Made by a program: the position numbers and the translations under genes. The notes below the pieces were generated by a model. It searched no databases and was not told the DNA's origin. It worked only from the letters and a program-made list of their open reading frames with translations. DNA of 64,000 nt from Roseibacillus sp. Lineage in GTDB: Bacteria; Verrucomicrobiota; Verrucomicrobiia; Verrucomicrobiales; Akkermansiaceae. Location: the NCBI GenBank assembly GCA_029242545.1, contig JAQWTV010000159.1, positions 1 through 64,000 of the forward strand, in the 5' to 3' direction. Positions within the stretch are counted from its first letter, which is position 1. The number at the start of each line of letters is the position of its first letter. Below, piece after piece: positions 53,369 through 62,797 of the stretch.

Positions 53369-55564
53369 ATGAACAATCCTCTCCTCTGCCTTCTCTCTAC
53401 TGGGCTTCTCCTGCTGCCATCTGCTGTGACCGGCAAAAGACCCAACATCATCTTCATGTTTTCCGATGATCATGCCTGTAATGCGATCTCGGCCTATCCA
53501 GGAGGCCTTTTCGACCAGATCGCTCCCACCCCGAATATCGATCGGATCGCCAAAGAGGGCATGCTTTTTGAGAACTCCTTCTGTGCGAACTCAATCTGCG
53601 GCCCCTCCCGGGCCAATATCCTGACCGGGAAACACAGCCATCTTAACGGGTTCCTCGACAACAACTCGTCTCACTTTGACGGCCGGCAGCAGACCTTCCC
53701 CCAGCTCCTCCGCGATACCGATTACGAGGTCGCGATGATCGGAAAGTGGCATCTGCACTCCAATCCCATCGGATTCGATTTCTGGCGTATTCTCCCGGGC
53801 CAGGGCGCCTACTACAACCCGGACTTCATCGAGATGGATGGAAGCCGCAAGCGCTACGAGGGCCATTGCAACGACCTCGTCACCGACTTCGGGCTGAAAT
53901 GGATCAAGGAGGATCGAGACAAGGACAAGCCATTCGTAGCCATGATCCAGTTCAAGGCCCCTCATCGCAACTGGTCCGGAGCACTGCGGCATCTCGAACT
54001 CTTCAAGGGCGTCACCATGCCGGAACCCGACAGCCTCTTCGACGATTACGCCGACCGCAGCAAGGTGCTTGCCGAACATGCCATGGGCATCGACAAACAC
54101 ATGTACTGGGGCCACGACATGAAATTCAACGGGCCCAACCTCTTTCCCGATCACTTCTCAAGCGGCATAGTCAATCGCCAGTACCAGCGGATGAGCGAAT
54201 CCCAGAAGAAGGCATGGGACGCCGTCTACGAGCCGGAAAACCAGAAGTTCATCGCGGACATGAAGGCAGGCAAGCTCAGCAAGAAAGACATCGTCCGCTG
54301 GAAATACCAACGCTACATCAAGGACTATCTAAAGAGCATCGCCAGCGTGGACGAGGGCGTTGGACGCGTCCTGAAACACCTCGACGAAAGCGGCCTGGCC
54401 AAGAACACCATCGTAATCTACTCGAGCGACCAGGGATTCTACCTCGGTGAGCACGGGTGGTATGACAAGCGCTGGATGTTCGAGGAGAGCTTCAAGATGC
54501 CCTTCGTCATCCGATGGCCCGGCGTGATCAAGGCCGGCTCCACGACTAAGGCCCTCATCCAGAACATCGACTATGGCCCGACCTTCCTGGACGTCTGCGG
54601 CGCCAAAACTCCCGCCGACATGCAGGGCCGCAGTATCGTCCCACTCCTCCGGAACGGCGGAAAAAGGCCCGCGGACTGGCGCGATGCGGTCTACTATACC
54701 TACTATGGCGAGAGCACGCACCGGGTGGCCGCCCACGACGGCGTACGCACCGAGCGCTACACCCTCTTCTACGTTCCGAAATATAAGGAATGGCAACTCT
54801 TCGACAACGAGAAGGACCCACAGCAGATGAAAAGCGTTCATGAGGATCCCGGCTACGCCGATGTCCTGAAGGGCCTCCAGCAGAAGTATCGCGACCTCAA
54901 GAAGAATTACCGCGCCCACAGCGCCATCCTTCCCGACGATCGCCTCGGCCAGGAATGGTGGAAGAACCGCCATCTCGACATGAACAAGAAAGCAAATTCC
55001 GGGGCCCACGACCTCCTCTTCATTGGCGACTCCATAACCCAGGGCTGGGAAGGCTCCGGGAAGGAGACCTGGCAGAAATACTACGGAAAGCGCAAGGCAC
55101 TCAATCTCGGGATTTCAGGCGACCGCACCGAACACGTCATCTGGCGCCTCAAAAACGGCAACCTGCGCAGGCAACAAAAAGCCAAGGTCGCAGTGGTCAT
55201 GATCGGCACCAACAACACGGGTCACAGTGAGCAGGACCCCAGCGAAACGGCGGACGGGGTGGAGCGAATCCTCTCCATCCTGCGCGCCCGCTGCCCGAAT
55301 GCCAGGGTCCTCCTCCTCGGGGTCTTTCCCCGCGACGAAATGCCGGATGGAAGGAAGAGAGGTATCAATGACTCCCTTAACGAGAAGCTTGCTGCCTTCC
55401 ACAACGGCAAACGTGTCCACTATCTCAACATCAATGAGCGGTTCCTGGAGAAGAGCGGTCGACTTCCGAAGGAAATCATGCCCGATTTCCTGCATCCAAG
55501 GGAGAAAGGTTACGCAATTTGGGCCGAGGCAATTGAGGAAAAGCTCATCGAACTAGGGCTTTAG
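53369..55564 (+). CDS. Sulfatase fused to C-terminal SGNH esterase
   Basis: A 731-residue exported fusion from ATG 53369, with signal peptide (MNNPLLCLLSTGLLLLPSAV). The sulfatase part (about 22-500) has C77-G-P-S-R81 in SICGPSRANILTGKHS, FMFSDDHACNAI and SSDQGFYLGEHGWYDKR, of the type seen in choline sulfatase/iduronate sulfatase relatives. The SGNH part (about 545-731) has GDSITQGW (S555), GISGDRTEHV, GTNNTG (N615) and D706-H709 in DFLHPREKGY. The same chain can thus remove sulfate and ester groups. C- or G-ending codons are more frequent from about 53.6 kb onwards than in neighbours. Confidence 0.9.
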   Translation: MNNPLLCLLSTGLLLLPSAVTGKRPNIIFMFSDDHACNAISAYPGGLFDQIAPTPNIDRIAKEGMLFENSFCANSICGPSRANILTGKHSHLNGFLDNNSSHFDGRQQTFPQLLRDTDYEVAMIGKWHLHSNPIGFDFWRILPGQGAYYNPDFIEMDGSRKRYEGHCNDLVTDFGLKWIKEDRDKDKPFVAMIQFKAPHRNWSGALRHLELFKGVTMPEPDSLFDDYADRSKVLAEHAMGIDKHMYWGHDMKFNGPNLFPDHFSSGIVNRQYQRMSESQKKAWDAVYEPENQKFIADMKAGKLSKKDIVRWKYQRYIKDYLKSIASVDEGVGRVLKHLDESGLAKNTIVIYSSDQGFYLGEHGWYDKRWMFEESFKMPFVIRWPGVIKAGSTTKALIQNIDYGPTFLDVCGAKTPADMQGRSIVPLLRNGGKRPADWRDAVYYTYYGESTHRVAAHDGVRTERYTLFYVPKYKEWQLFDNEKDPQQMKSVHEDPGYADVLKGLQQKYRDLKKNYRAHSAILPDDRLGQEWWKNRHLDMNKKANSGAHDLLFIGDSITQGWEGSGKETWQKYYGKRKALNLGISGDRTEHVIWRLKNGNLRRQQKAKVAVVMIGTNNTGHSEQDPSETADGVERILSILRARCPNARVLLLGVFPRDEMPDGRKRGINDSLNEKLAAFHNGKRVHYLNINERFLEKSGRLPKEIMPDFLHPREKGYAIWAEAIEEKLIELGL

Positions 55565-55717
55565 ACAACCTCAAAAGTCTACCACTGAAAAGCGAGCCGG
55601 TATTTGGTTCGATATGAAAAGACACCGTGGGTCGTAGTCTTTGTCGTGATTTCCCCGAATCGAAATAGCCCCTCTTGCTGGACTTTCCACTCACTTCGGT
55701 GGTAACACGCCAGCACC

Positions 55718-56371
55718 ATGAGGCGTTTCACCCTGATTGCTCTTTCAGCCACCACCTTTGCTGCGTTGTCCGGTATCGCCCCCGCAGGAAGTCCTCCAGC
55801 CGCAACGGGCCATGACGCCTTCATCGAGGGATTAAGAGAAGGAAAGGAACCCGGCACCAAGAGCGTCAGCAGGATACGCACCCTGAGCCCGGTCGTTTCC
55901 CGGTTTAAAGGTTGGTTTATCGATGTGACAGACCGTGCTAAAGCAAGCAAAGTGGGTGATATTGAGACCGCGGATGGAATCTCGCTGGCGAGCAAAGCTC
56001 TGGACTCCTCGGGATGGCAGTTTGTCGAAACCGAAAACGGATACCTGGTCAGAGCAGCTGGAGGAAAATTCAGAGGATGGGTGATTGCCCGTGATGATCG
56101 TGCCAAGACCCGTCCTGAAGGCCCACACCTGACAGTGACACCGGCCCTCCGATTGGCCAAAAGGGTCACAGACAATTGCCATTGGAAGATTATTCTCACT
56201 GAGCGAGGTCTTGTTCTGGAGGCCCTCTCGGGGAAATACAAAGGATGGTTCTGGGACTTTGGCGGAGGCGACCCTTCCCATCAGGAGTCCGGTCGGGAGG
56301 TCTCGATCAATGTTCTTCTTGCCGAGAAAGTCGTAGCTGGATCTTACTTTGCTGTGCGACCAGCCAAATAA
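55718..56371 (+). CDS. Exported three-repeat protein, unknown
   Basis: A 217-residue protein with an N-terminal signal peptide (MRRFTLIALSATTFAALSGI). Three repeats of 55-56 residues are visible, each with a (K/R)GW hallmark: GWFIDVTDRAK (W66), GWVIARDDRAK (W121) and GWFWDFGGG (W177). The periodicity and beta-rich pattern suggest a beta-trefoil-like fold, common in sugar-binding lectins. No catalytic residues stand out. It lies after the sulfatase fusion, on the same strand. Confidence 0.55.
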   Translation: MRRFTLIALSATTFAALSGIAPAGSPPAATGHDAFIEGLREGKEPGTKSVSRIRTLSPVVSRFKGWFIDVTDRAKASKVGDIETADGISLASKALDSSGWQFVETENGYLVRAAGGKFRGWVIARDDRAKTRPEGPHLTVTPALRLAKRVTDNCHWKIILTERGLVLEALSGKYKGWFWDFGGGDPSHQESGREVSINVLLAEKVVAGSYFAVRPAK

Positions 56372-56387
56372 CTTGTCTCCTCCCAGG

Positions 56388-56414
56388 GCACCATGCACGG
56401 TGCACGGTGCACCG
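56388..56414. repeat. Short tandem and palindromic GTGCAC repeat
   Basis: TGCACGG appears twice in direct tandem (56394-56400, 56401-56407), then TGCACC; GGTGCACC (56406-56413) is a palindrome. It lies between the three-repeat gene and the phospholipase D gene. It may be a protein-binding site or simple slippage. Confidence 0.5.
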
Positions 56415-56433
56415 CTGAAACATTTTCCCTCCA

Positions 56434-57891
56434 GTGAGAAGCTATTTTCTATACCTCTCCGGAACAGCCCTTCTTCAGGCAGCTCTCACGCTGGCCGGGT
56501 TCGGAGCGGAGCAACCCGGCAGCCGCGTTGAAGAAAACGCATCAACGCCACTGCACGGAATAGAGCACGCCACGGTTCAACGACCCCTGCTCAAGACTGC
56601 ATTCCGTTCGACCATCGGGTCTATTATCCGACATCCTCTCACCACGTATCACCTCGGAATCACCCTATCCCGCCGGCGTGGTGCTACCCTCTTCGAAAGC
56701 AATCTCCCAACCCTGCAACCATCCAAATTTCTGTCTGGTCAAACTCCTCGCCCAGGCTCTCCGGAATTCGAACTCCATCTCGACAGGGCGGGGTTGCCAA
56801 ACCGGATCCCCGGAGAGCTTTCCTATCACATTGGGGGGCGCGAATTTTTCACTGCCTTTGAAAAGGAACTCACTGAGGCCCAACACTCAGTGGACAGCCA
56901 GGTCTACATTTTTGATAACGACGATGTCGGTGTTCGCTGCGCGGACCTCCTGCGTGCCCGAGCAGAGAAAATTCCTGTTCGGGTAATTTTTGATGACCTT
57001 GGAAGCACGATGGCCCATGGAAAGCAGCCCCCTTCAGGTCTTCCGCAGGGATTTATGCAGCCTGCGGATATCGGCGCGTATCTCATCGAGGAAAACTCCA
57101 ATATTCTGCTCCGTGAAACACTGAACCCATGGTTGATCACCGACCATACAAAGCTCCATATCTTTGACCGAAAGGTCGCATTCCTCGGTGGTATGAATCT
57201 TGGTCGTGAGTCACGCCACGAGTGGCATGATCTCATGGTTAGTGTGAGGGGGCCCGTTGTGGAGGCCTTGAGCAGGGATTATGATCAGACATGGAGGCGG
57301 AATGGGCCGCTCGGCGACTTCGCCCTGTTTGTAAGGCAAAAGGATATGAAACCTGATGAAGGTCCGGGGGCTCCCCTTCGGCTGCTCCGCACCGATGTCC
57401 TTACCGCTCGCAATGAGATTCTTCTCGCCATGCAGCAGGCCATCCGTGGCGCCCGCACCCGGGTCTGGATCGAAATGCCTTACTTCTCCTCGGACACCAT
57501 CGAGGGCGAACTCAAGGCCGCGGCGAGCCGTGGAATCGATGTCCGGCTTATCCTGCCAGAAAAGGCAAATCACCAAATCATGGATGCAGGCAACTCTGTC
57601 ACTGCCCGGAACCTTCTCAAGGCAGGAGTCAGAGTTTATCACTATCCGGGAATGACGCACCTTAAAGCCATGGTGTGTGATGGGTGGGCTACGGTAGGAT
57701 CCGCCAACCTCGACACTATCAGCCTCCATATCAACCGGGAACTAAACCTCTCGTTTTCTGACTCCACGCTGGTATCCGAGCTGGTTGACCGGGTATTTGA
57801 ACCAGACTTTCAGAAGTCCGCTCCTCTTACCCTCAAGGATATTGACCTGAAGTTTGCACCGCTGATTGAATCCATCACAGACCAGCTTTAG
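56434..57891 (+). CDS. Exported phospholipase D-family protein with two HKD motifs
   Basis: A 485-residue protein with a GTG start and signal peptide (MRSYFLYLSGTALLQAALTL). Two catalytic HKD motifs are visible: HTKLHIFDRK (H238, K240, D245) and HLKAMVCD (H409, K411, D416). Between them the usual PLD halves occur (QVYIFDNDDVGVRCADLL, RVWIEMPYFSSDTI). The length fits cardiolipin synthase-like or nuclease-like PLD. A secreted phospholipase or transphosphatidylase acting on phosphodiesters is likely. No TM helices other than the signal. Confidence 0.88.
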   Translation: MRSYFLYLSGTALLQAALTLAGFGAEQPGSRVEENASTPLHGIEHATVQRPLLKTAFRSTIGSIIRHPLTTYHLGITLSRRRGATLFESNLPTLQPSKFLSGQTPRPGSPEFELHLDRAGLPNRIPGELSYHIGGREFFTAFEKELTEAQHSVDSQVYIFDNDDVGVRCADLLRARAEKIPVRVIFDDLGSTMAHGKQPPSGLPQGFMQPADIGAYLIEENSNILLRETLNPWLITDHTKLHIFDRKVAFLGGMNLGRESRHEWHDLMVSVRGPVVEALSRDYDQTWRRNGPLGDFALFVRQKDMKPDEGPGAPLRLLRTDVLTARNEILLAMQQAIRGARTRVWIEMPYFSSDTIEGELKAAASRGIDVRLILPEKANHQIMDAGNSVTARNLLKAGVRVYHYPGMTHLKAMVCDGWATVGSANLDTISLHINRELNLSFSDSTLVSELVDRVFEPDFQKSAPLTLKDIDLKFAPLIESITDQL

Positions 57892-57962
57892 ATCGCTCCG
57901 GAGCAGGATTGTCCTGCTCACCAGCTAATGAAAAATTTACCATTCTCTTCACTGCTTACCGA

Positions 57963-59462
57963 ATGAAACGCCGTCATTTTCTTAAATCCTCCACCGTAGC
58001 CTCAGGGAGTGCCCTTTCCTCAACAGGCGCGGCCAAGGCGCTCTCGAATGATTCTATCCGAAAGCCGAATCTTGTCATCATCCACTGCGATGAGTTGAAT
58101 TTTCGTACAATCGGCTGCTACCGCGAGACTCTTCCCCCAGAGCAGGCCTACATGTGGGGAAGAGCAAAGGGAGCAGTCTGCGAAACTCCCCATATTGACC
58201 GAATTGCCAGAGAAGGAGCAATCTGCACCAAATTCTACGCCGCAACTCCTGTCTGCTCGCCCTCCCGCTCTTCATTTATCAGTGGCCAGTATCCTCAAAA
58301 CACACCAGTCACCAATAACAGCATACAACTCGGAGACGAGGTGGTTTCGTTCGCTGAAATCCTGGGGAAGGCAGGCTATTCTACGGGCTATGGCGGGAAA
58401 TGGCATCTCGATGGACAAGGCAAACCCCAGTGGGCTCCGGTGCGCAAATTCGGTTTCGATGATAACCGCTACATGTTTAACCGCGGACACTGGAAGCAGT
58501 TCGAGGACACCTCGAAAGGACCACGCGTCAAGGCCCGTCAGAATGGAAAGCCGAGCTACTCAGTTGCCGGAGCCGACGAGAAGTCGTTTGCAACAGACTT
58601 CCTCACCTCCAAGGCCATGGATTTCATCACCGCAAACAGGGAGAATCCATTCTGCTACATGCTTAGCATCCCGGATCCACATGGCCCGGACACGGTTCGG
58701 GCCCCCTATGATTCAATGTTTGATGACACGGTTGTAACAAAACCGAGGACCTATGATAAAAAAGCGGACATGGCTCCCTCGTGGGCTAAGCCTACGCCCA
58801 AGTGCCATTACCGAATGGCCCAGTATCACGGCATGATGAAATGTATCGATGACAATGTTGGACGTCTGTTCCGGCATCTGGAGAAGCTTGGCCTGATTGA
58901 AGACACCATCCTCATTTTCACTGCCGATCATGGAGACATGCGCGGTGAACACCATCGTCAGAATAAAGGCGTTCCTCTTGAGGCCTCTGCCAAGGTTCCC
59001 TTCGTTGTTCGCTATCCAGGTGCCATTCCCCGGGGAAAGCAGGTGAATCAGGCGATCAACACAGTCGACTTTCTTCCCACGATGCTCAGCCTCATGAAGA
59101 TTAAATCAGCTGGTAGAGAGGACGGCCGTGACTGCACGAAGATTCTTAAGACCGGAAAAAGCCCAAAGGGTTGGCGCGATATTACATTTCTCCGTTCAAC
59201 TAGCCGCGCCGACAGCAATCAAGTCGGATGGATCGCGGCAGTCACCCCGAGATACAAACTGGTTCTTTCCAGCTCTGATGAGCCCTGGCTCCTGGACCTG
59301 AAAGAAGACCCCGACGAATTAACTAATTTTATTAATGATCCTCGCTGCAAGGATATTGCCATCTCCCTCGCCCGCGAACTGATGACTTACGGAAAAAAGT
59401 TCAAAGATCCTTACTGCGCCAATCCAGTAGTTAGGTCCCACCTTAGTGCCCTGTCCGCCTGA
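57963..59462 (+). CDS. Type I sulfatase with Tat signal
   Basis: From ATG 57963 (499 residues) with twin-arginine signal (MKRRHFLKSSTVASGS). The active site is C98-S-P-S-R102 in TPVCSPSRSSFISGQ; FTADHGDMRGEH is the second metal site and IIHCDELNFRTIGC replaces the usual DDQG motif. The family is close to choline sulfatase/sulfatase of unknown substrate. Tat export means the protein is folded before export. The Cys to formylglycine conversion must then take place in the cytoplasm. Confidence 0.92.
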   Translation: MKRRHFLKSSTVASGSALSSTGAAKALSNDSIRKPNLVIIHCDELNFRTIGCYRETLPPEQAYMWGRAKGAVCETPHIDRIAREGAICTKFYAATPVCSPSRSSFISGQYPQNTPVTNNSIQLGDEVVSFAEILGKAGYSTGYGGKWHLDGQGKPQWAPVRKFGFDDNRYMFNRGHWKQFEDTSKGPRVKARQNGKPSYSVAGADEKSFATDFLTSKAMDFITANRENPFCYMLSIPDPHGPDTVRAPYDSMFDDTVVTKPRTYDKKADMAPSWAKPTPKCHYRMAQYHGMMKCIDDNVGRLFRHLEKLGLIEDTILIFTADHGDMRGEHHRQNKGVPLEASAKVPFVVRYPGAIPRGKQVNQAINTVDFLPTMLSLMKIKSAGREDGRDCTKILKTGKSPKGWRDITFLRSTSRADSNQVGWIAAVTPRYKLVLSSSDEPWLLDLKEDPDELTNFINDPRCKDIAISLARELMTYGKKFKDPYCANPVVRSHLSALSA

Positions 59463-59652
59463 GCTGAATCTCCTCCTCGCCAAAAGAACACATCCACAAA
59501 AATTGGTGGCAGTGAAAATCTACTTCGCGCCTCCTACGAGATAACCGGTCACTGCACGCCTAAGCTCCACCAATGCTGTATTGCCAGCCGCCTGTGAACC
59601 GATTATGAGAAGAAAATCTCACCCTCATCAGGGAATCACAACAGCACCACCC

Positions 59653-60249
59653 ATGAAATTTTTACCAATCATTATTACGAGCGCCTTCTTCATCTCAGCC
59701 ATTCTTCCCTCACTCGGAGAAGGTCACCGGGAAGTGGACGAGGATCTTGACCGACGAACCAACGCAGAGATCGCCATTTTTCTTGAGGAGCATTTCCCGG
59801 AAGCTCTGGACGATATTAACGATGCGTCAGAGGCCGAGGATGAAGAGGCCGAACACGAAAGGTGGCATATGGCGCGGGAGCTGACCGGGGAATTCTTCCT
59901 TCTGTTCGAGGACATCGGTCGCGAGGCTGCAGAGGCCTTTATTTCCATTCATCGAAACGAACTGATTGCTGAACGGATCGTCGGGGAACTCCATGATGGA
60001 GAAGAGAAAGAAGAGGAAGCCCTTCACCTCGAACTCGAGGAAGCGATCGCGAATCATCTCGAAGGAATTCTTGATCTCGAGAGAATGAAACTGGCCCGGG
60101 AAATGGAGGAGATCGAGGAACGGGTAGAAGAGCTGGAGGAGCGGGAGCGAGAGCTTGAGGAGCTCGAACAGAACCGTGAGGAAGCAATCCGCGAGCAAGT
60201 TGAAGACCTTCTGAGGGAAGAGGACAAGGAGCACGAGGAGCACCAATAG
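59653..60249 (+). CDS. Exported Glu-rich coiled-coil protein
   Basis: From ATG 59653, 198 residues with signal peptide (MKFLPIIITSAFFISAILPS). The mature part is exceptionally rich in Glu, with the C-terminal 70 residues almost entirely Glu, Arg, Leu in a heptad-like pattern (EEIEERVEELEERERELE), ending EEHQ. Predicted as a long charged helix. No family recognised; it might chelate metal or bind a basic partner. It overlaps no other gene. Confidence 0.6.
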   Translation: MKFLPIIITSAFFISAILPSLGEGHREVDEDLDRRTNAEIAIFLEEHFPEALDDINDASEAEDEEAEHERWHMARELTGEFFLLFEDIGREAAEAFISIHRNELIAERIVGELHDGEEKEEEALHLELEEAIANHLEGILDLERMKLAREMEEIEERVEELEERERELEELEQNREEAIREQVEDLLREEDKEHEEHQ

Positions 60250-60419
60250 CTCCCCCTCTGTGGAAGATCGTAAAACCACATTCCGGCCAACGGTCTACCA
60301 TAGGCACAAGGCCACCATCTCCAGCCCTCTGACTACCTCTACTGCCTTCTTTTTCTGCCAGACTACAAAGCAGCTCGACCCATCGATTAGGGGAAGCTTA
60401 CATGGTGACAACCCATCCC

Positions 60420-60438
60420 GGGCGCTCTACCAGCGCCC
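60420..60438 (+). other. Hairpin at translation start of the UxaA-type gene
   Basis: GGGCGCT (60420-60426) and AGCGCCC (60432-60438) form a perfect seven-base stem with a five-base loop (CTACC). It lies just before ATG 60444 and could reduce ribosome access. Confidence 0.45.
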
Positions 60439-60443
60439 TCCCC

Positions 60444-61973
60444 ATGTCTAATACCCAGTCCTTCCAGCTACATCCAGACGACAACGTTGTCGTGGCAAGC
60501 GGAGTTCTGGAAGCAGGCCAACCCGTGCATGGCTGCAAGGTCGAACCTCGCAGCCGGATCCCCGGGGGACATAAAATGGCGATCTCCAAGATCCCTGCCG
60601 GCCAAAACGTCTTTAAGTTTGGACAGATAATTGGTCAGGCAAGCTGCCCAATTCTTCCGGGAGATCACGTCCACGAGCATAATCTCGCGATGGCGGAATA
60701 TTCCAGTGATTATGCCTTTGCCGAGGATGCCTCCATCACAGAGGTTATCCCAGAGAATCAACGGTCTACCTTCATGGGATACCGCCGTGAAGACGGGAGA
60801 GTGGGCACCCGTAACTATGTTGGCATTCTGACCTCCGTTAATTGCTCTGCTACTGTGGCATCACTCATCGCGAAAGAGGTCGAAAAGCGTGCAGTCCTTG
60901 ATGATTTCCCGAACGTTGATGGCGTGGTAGCTCTGACTCATGGTGCTGGTTGCGCGGTCAGCACGAGGAACGAGGGATTCCGCATGCTGCAACGCACTAT
61001 CTGGGGGCATGTCCGTCACCCCAATTTCGGATCGGTTCTCATGGTGGGACTGGGTTGTGAAGCCAACCAGATTCCGCTCATGGTGGAGCACTTCGGAAAA
61101 CCTCCTGAGGGAAGCTTCCACCTTGAAACGATTCAACATCATGGTGGGACCCGCCGGACGATCGACTCATGTCTTGACCGTCTGCATAATGAAATTCTGC
61201 CCCATGCTGATAAGGCGCAGCGCGAGCCTGTTCCTGTCAGCGAAATTTGTCTAGCCCTGCAGTGTGGAGGTTCAGATGGGCTCTCGGGAATCACTGCCAA
61301 CCCAGCTCTGGGTCTGGCAGTAGACCAGCTCATCAAGCAGGGTGGCTCCGCCATCCTCGCCGAAACCCCAGAAGTCTACGGCGCGGAACATCTTCTTACC
61401 AGAAGGTCGGCGAGCCCGGAGGTTGGCAAAAAACTGATCTCCCTCATCCGGTGGTGGGAAGATTATGTCGCCAAGCTCGACGGCCATATTAGCAATAATC
61501 CTGCTCCAGGCAACAAACTCGGGGGTCTCACTACCATCCTTGAGAAGTCCCTCGGAGCGATCAGCAAGGGTGGAACAACAACTATGCAGTCCGTCCTTCG
61601 ATACGCTGAACCCGTAGTCGGGCCTGGCCTCCACTTTATGGACAGCCCCGGATACGACCCGATGTCAATCACTGGAGAAGTTGCATCCGGCGCCAACCTG
61701 ATCTGCTTCACCACGGGCCGCGGCTCAGTCTATGGGAACAAACCCTGCCCCTCGATTAAGATTGCGAGCAACTCTACCATGTTCCGGCGAATGGAGGATG
61801 ATATGGACCTCAATGCAGGGACCATTGCCGATGGCAATAGAACCCACTCAGAAGTAGCTAGCCAAATCCTCGAGAGAGTCGTTGAGGTAGCAGGAGGATC
61901 CCGGACCAAATCTGAAATTCAGGGTTTTGGGGATCATGAATTCGTCCCCTGGAGCACCTCTGCTATCACCTGA
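60444..61973 (+). CDS. Altronate/galactarate dehydratase family protein (UxaA-like)
   Basis: Removes water from a sugar acid, for example altronate. From ATG 60444 it has 509 residues (E. coli UxaA, 495). The N-terminal SAF domain (residues about 1-85; PDDNVVVASGVLEAGQPV, FGQIIGQA, GDHVHEHN) precedes the catalytic region with GYRREDGRVGTRNY, THGAGCA, GLGCEANQ, and CGGSDGLSGITANPALG. An upstream ATG at 60402 is in frame and adds 14 residues. The SDR gene and sugar-binding lipoprotein follow on the same strand. Confidence 0.9.
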   Translation: MSNTQSFQLHPDDNVVVASGVLEAGQPVHGCKVEPRSRIPGGHKMAISKIPAGQNVFKFGQIIGQASCPILPGDHVHEHNLAMAEYSSDYAFAEDASITEVIPENQRSTFMGYRREDGRVGTRNYVGILTSVNCSATVASLIAKEVEKRAVLDDFPNVDGVVALTHGAGCAVSTRNEGFRMLQRTIWGHVRHPNFGSVLMVGLGCEANQIPLMVEHFGKPPEGSFHLETIQHHGGTRRTIDSCLDRLHNEILPHADKAQREPVPVSEICLALQCGGSDGLSGITANPALGLAVDQLIKQGGSAILAETPEVYGAEHLLTRRSASPEVGKKLISLIRWWEDYVAKLDGHISNNPAPGNKLGGLTTILEKSLGAISKGGTTTMQSVLRYAEPVVGPGLHFMDSPGYDPMSITGEVASGANLICFTTGRGSVYGNKPCPSIKIASNSTMFRRMEDDMDLNAGTIADGNRTHSEVASQILERVVEVAGGSRTKSEIQGFGDHEFVPWSTSAIT

Positions 61974-62038
61974 AGAGAGATTGCAATGCGGACGGATTGA
62001 GCCTTCCCGACCGATCAACTTGGGCTACCCTTCGCCCC

Positions 62039-62797
62039 ATGTCCAACTATTCTCTCTCCGGCCACGTTGCACTTGTCACCGGAAGCAGTAAGGGCCTCGG
62101 AGCCTCAATTGTCAGAAACCTCGCCTCGGCGGGAGCATCGGTTGCAGTTAACGCCTTCAATAACATTGATCGCGCCCAGAAACTCGCGGATGAAATTAAC
62201 GAGGAAGGAGGAAAAGCGATCGCAGTCGCGGCAGATGTTACAAATGCCCGACAAATAGAAGCGCTGGTCGAGGAGGTAGCCACCAGAATTGGCCCCATTG
62301 ATATCATTGTCCCGAATGCGACCGGCCCACAACCCCACAAGCCGATTGAAGAATACGACGAAGCGTTTTACCAGGAGATGTACGAGTTCTTCATCAAGAG
62401 TCCATTCCTTCTTACGCAGGCCACCCTCCCCTTCATGAAGGAGAAGCGATGGGGAAGGATCGTAAACATCATCAGCGAAGTGTTCTCAGCCTCTGTTCCG
62501 GAATTTTCGGCATACGTCGCCGCAAAGGGAGGACAGATTGGCTGGTCCCGTTCCATGGCCCGTGAACTGGCACCCTTTGGAATCACCGTAAACATGGTTG
62601 GCCCCGGATGGATTCCCGTGGAGCGCCATGCCGATGATCCACAGGACAAGAAAGACGCCTATCTTTCGCAGATTCCTGTCGGCCGGTGGGGCGTTCCCGA
62701 GGACGTTGCGCATGCCGTTCGGTTTTTCTGCTTGGAGGAGGCCTCCTTCATCACCGGCCAGACCCTTTATGTGAACGGCGGCATGACGCCTTGGTAG
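62039..62797 (+). CDS. Short-chain dehydrogenase/reductase
   Basis: From ATG 62039 the product is 252 residues. Nucleotide site TGSSKGLG (14-21) and catalytic Y159-K163 in SAYVAAKGG identify a classical SDR, with a Rossmann fold and an NAD(P) cofactor. The end, SFITGQTLYVNGGMTPW, matches the family. Relatives include gluconate 5-dehydrogenase and 3-oxoacyl reductase. The upstream UxaA-like dehydratase suggests a sugar-acid substrate. Cytoplasmic; no signal peptide. Confidence 0.88.
   Translation: MSNYSLSGHVALVTGSSKGLGASIVRNLASAGASVAVNAFNNIDRAQKLADEINEEGGKAIAVAADVTNARQIEALVEEVATRIGPIDIIVPNATGPQPHKPIEEYDEAFYQEMYEFFIKSPFLLTQATLPFMKEKRWGRIVNIISEVFSASVPEFSAYVAAKGGQIGWSRSMARELAPFGITVNMVGPGWIPVERHADDPQDKKDAYLSQIPVGRWGVPEDVAHAVRFFCLEEASFITGQTLYVNGGMTPW

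Noticed and set aside
54329-55009. A 226-codon minus-strand frame opposite the sulfatase-SGNH gene
   Set aside because: Shadow of the high C- and G-ending codon use of the real gene; no family character.
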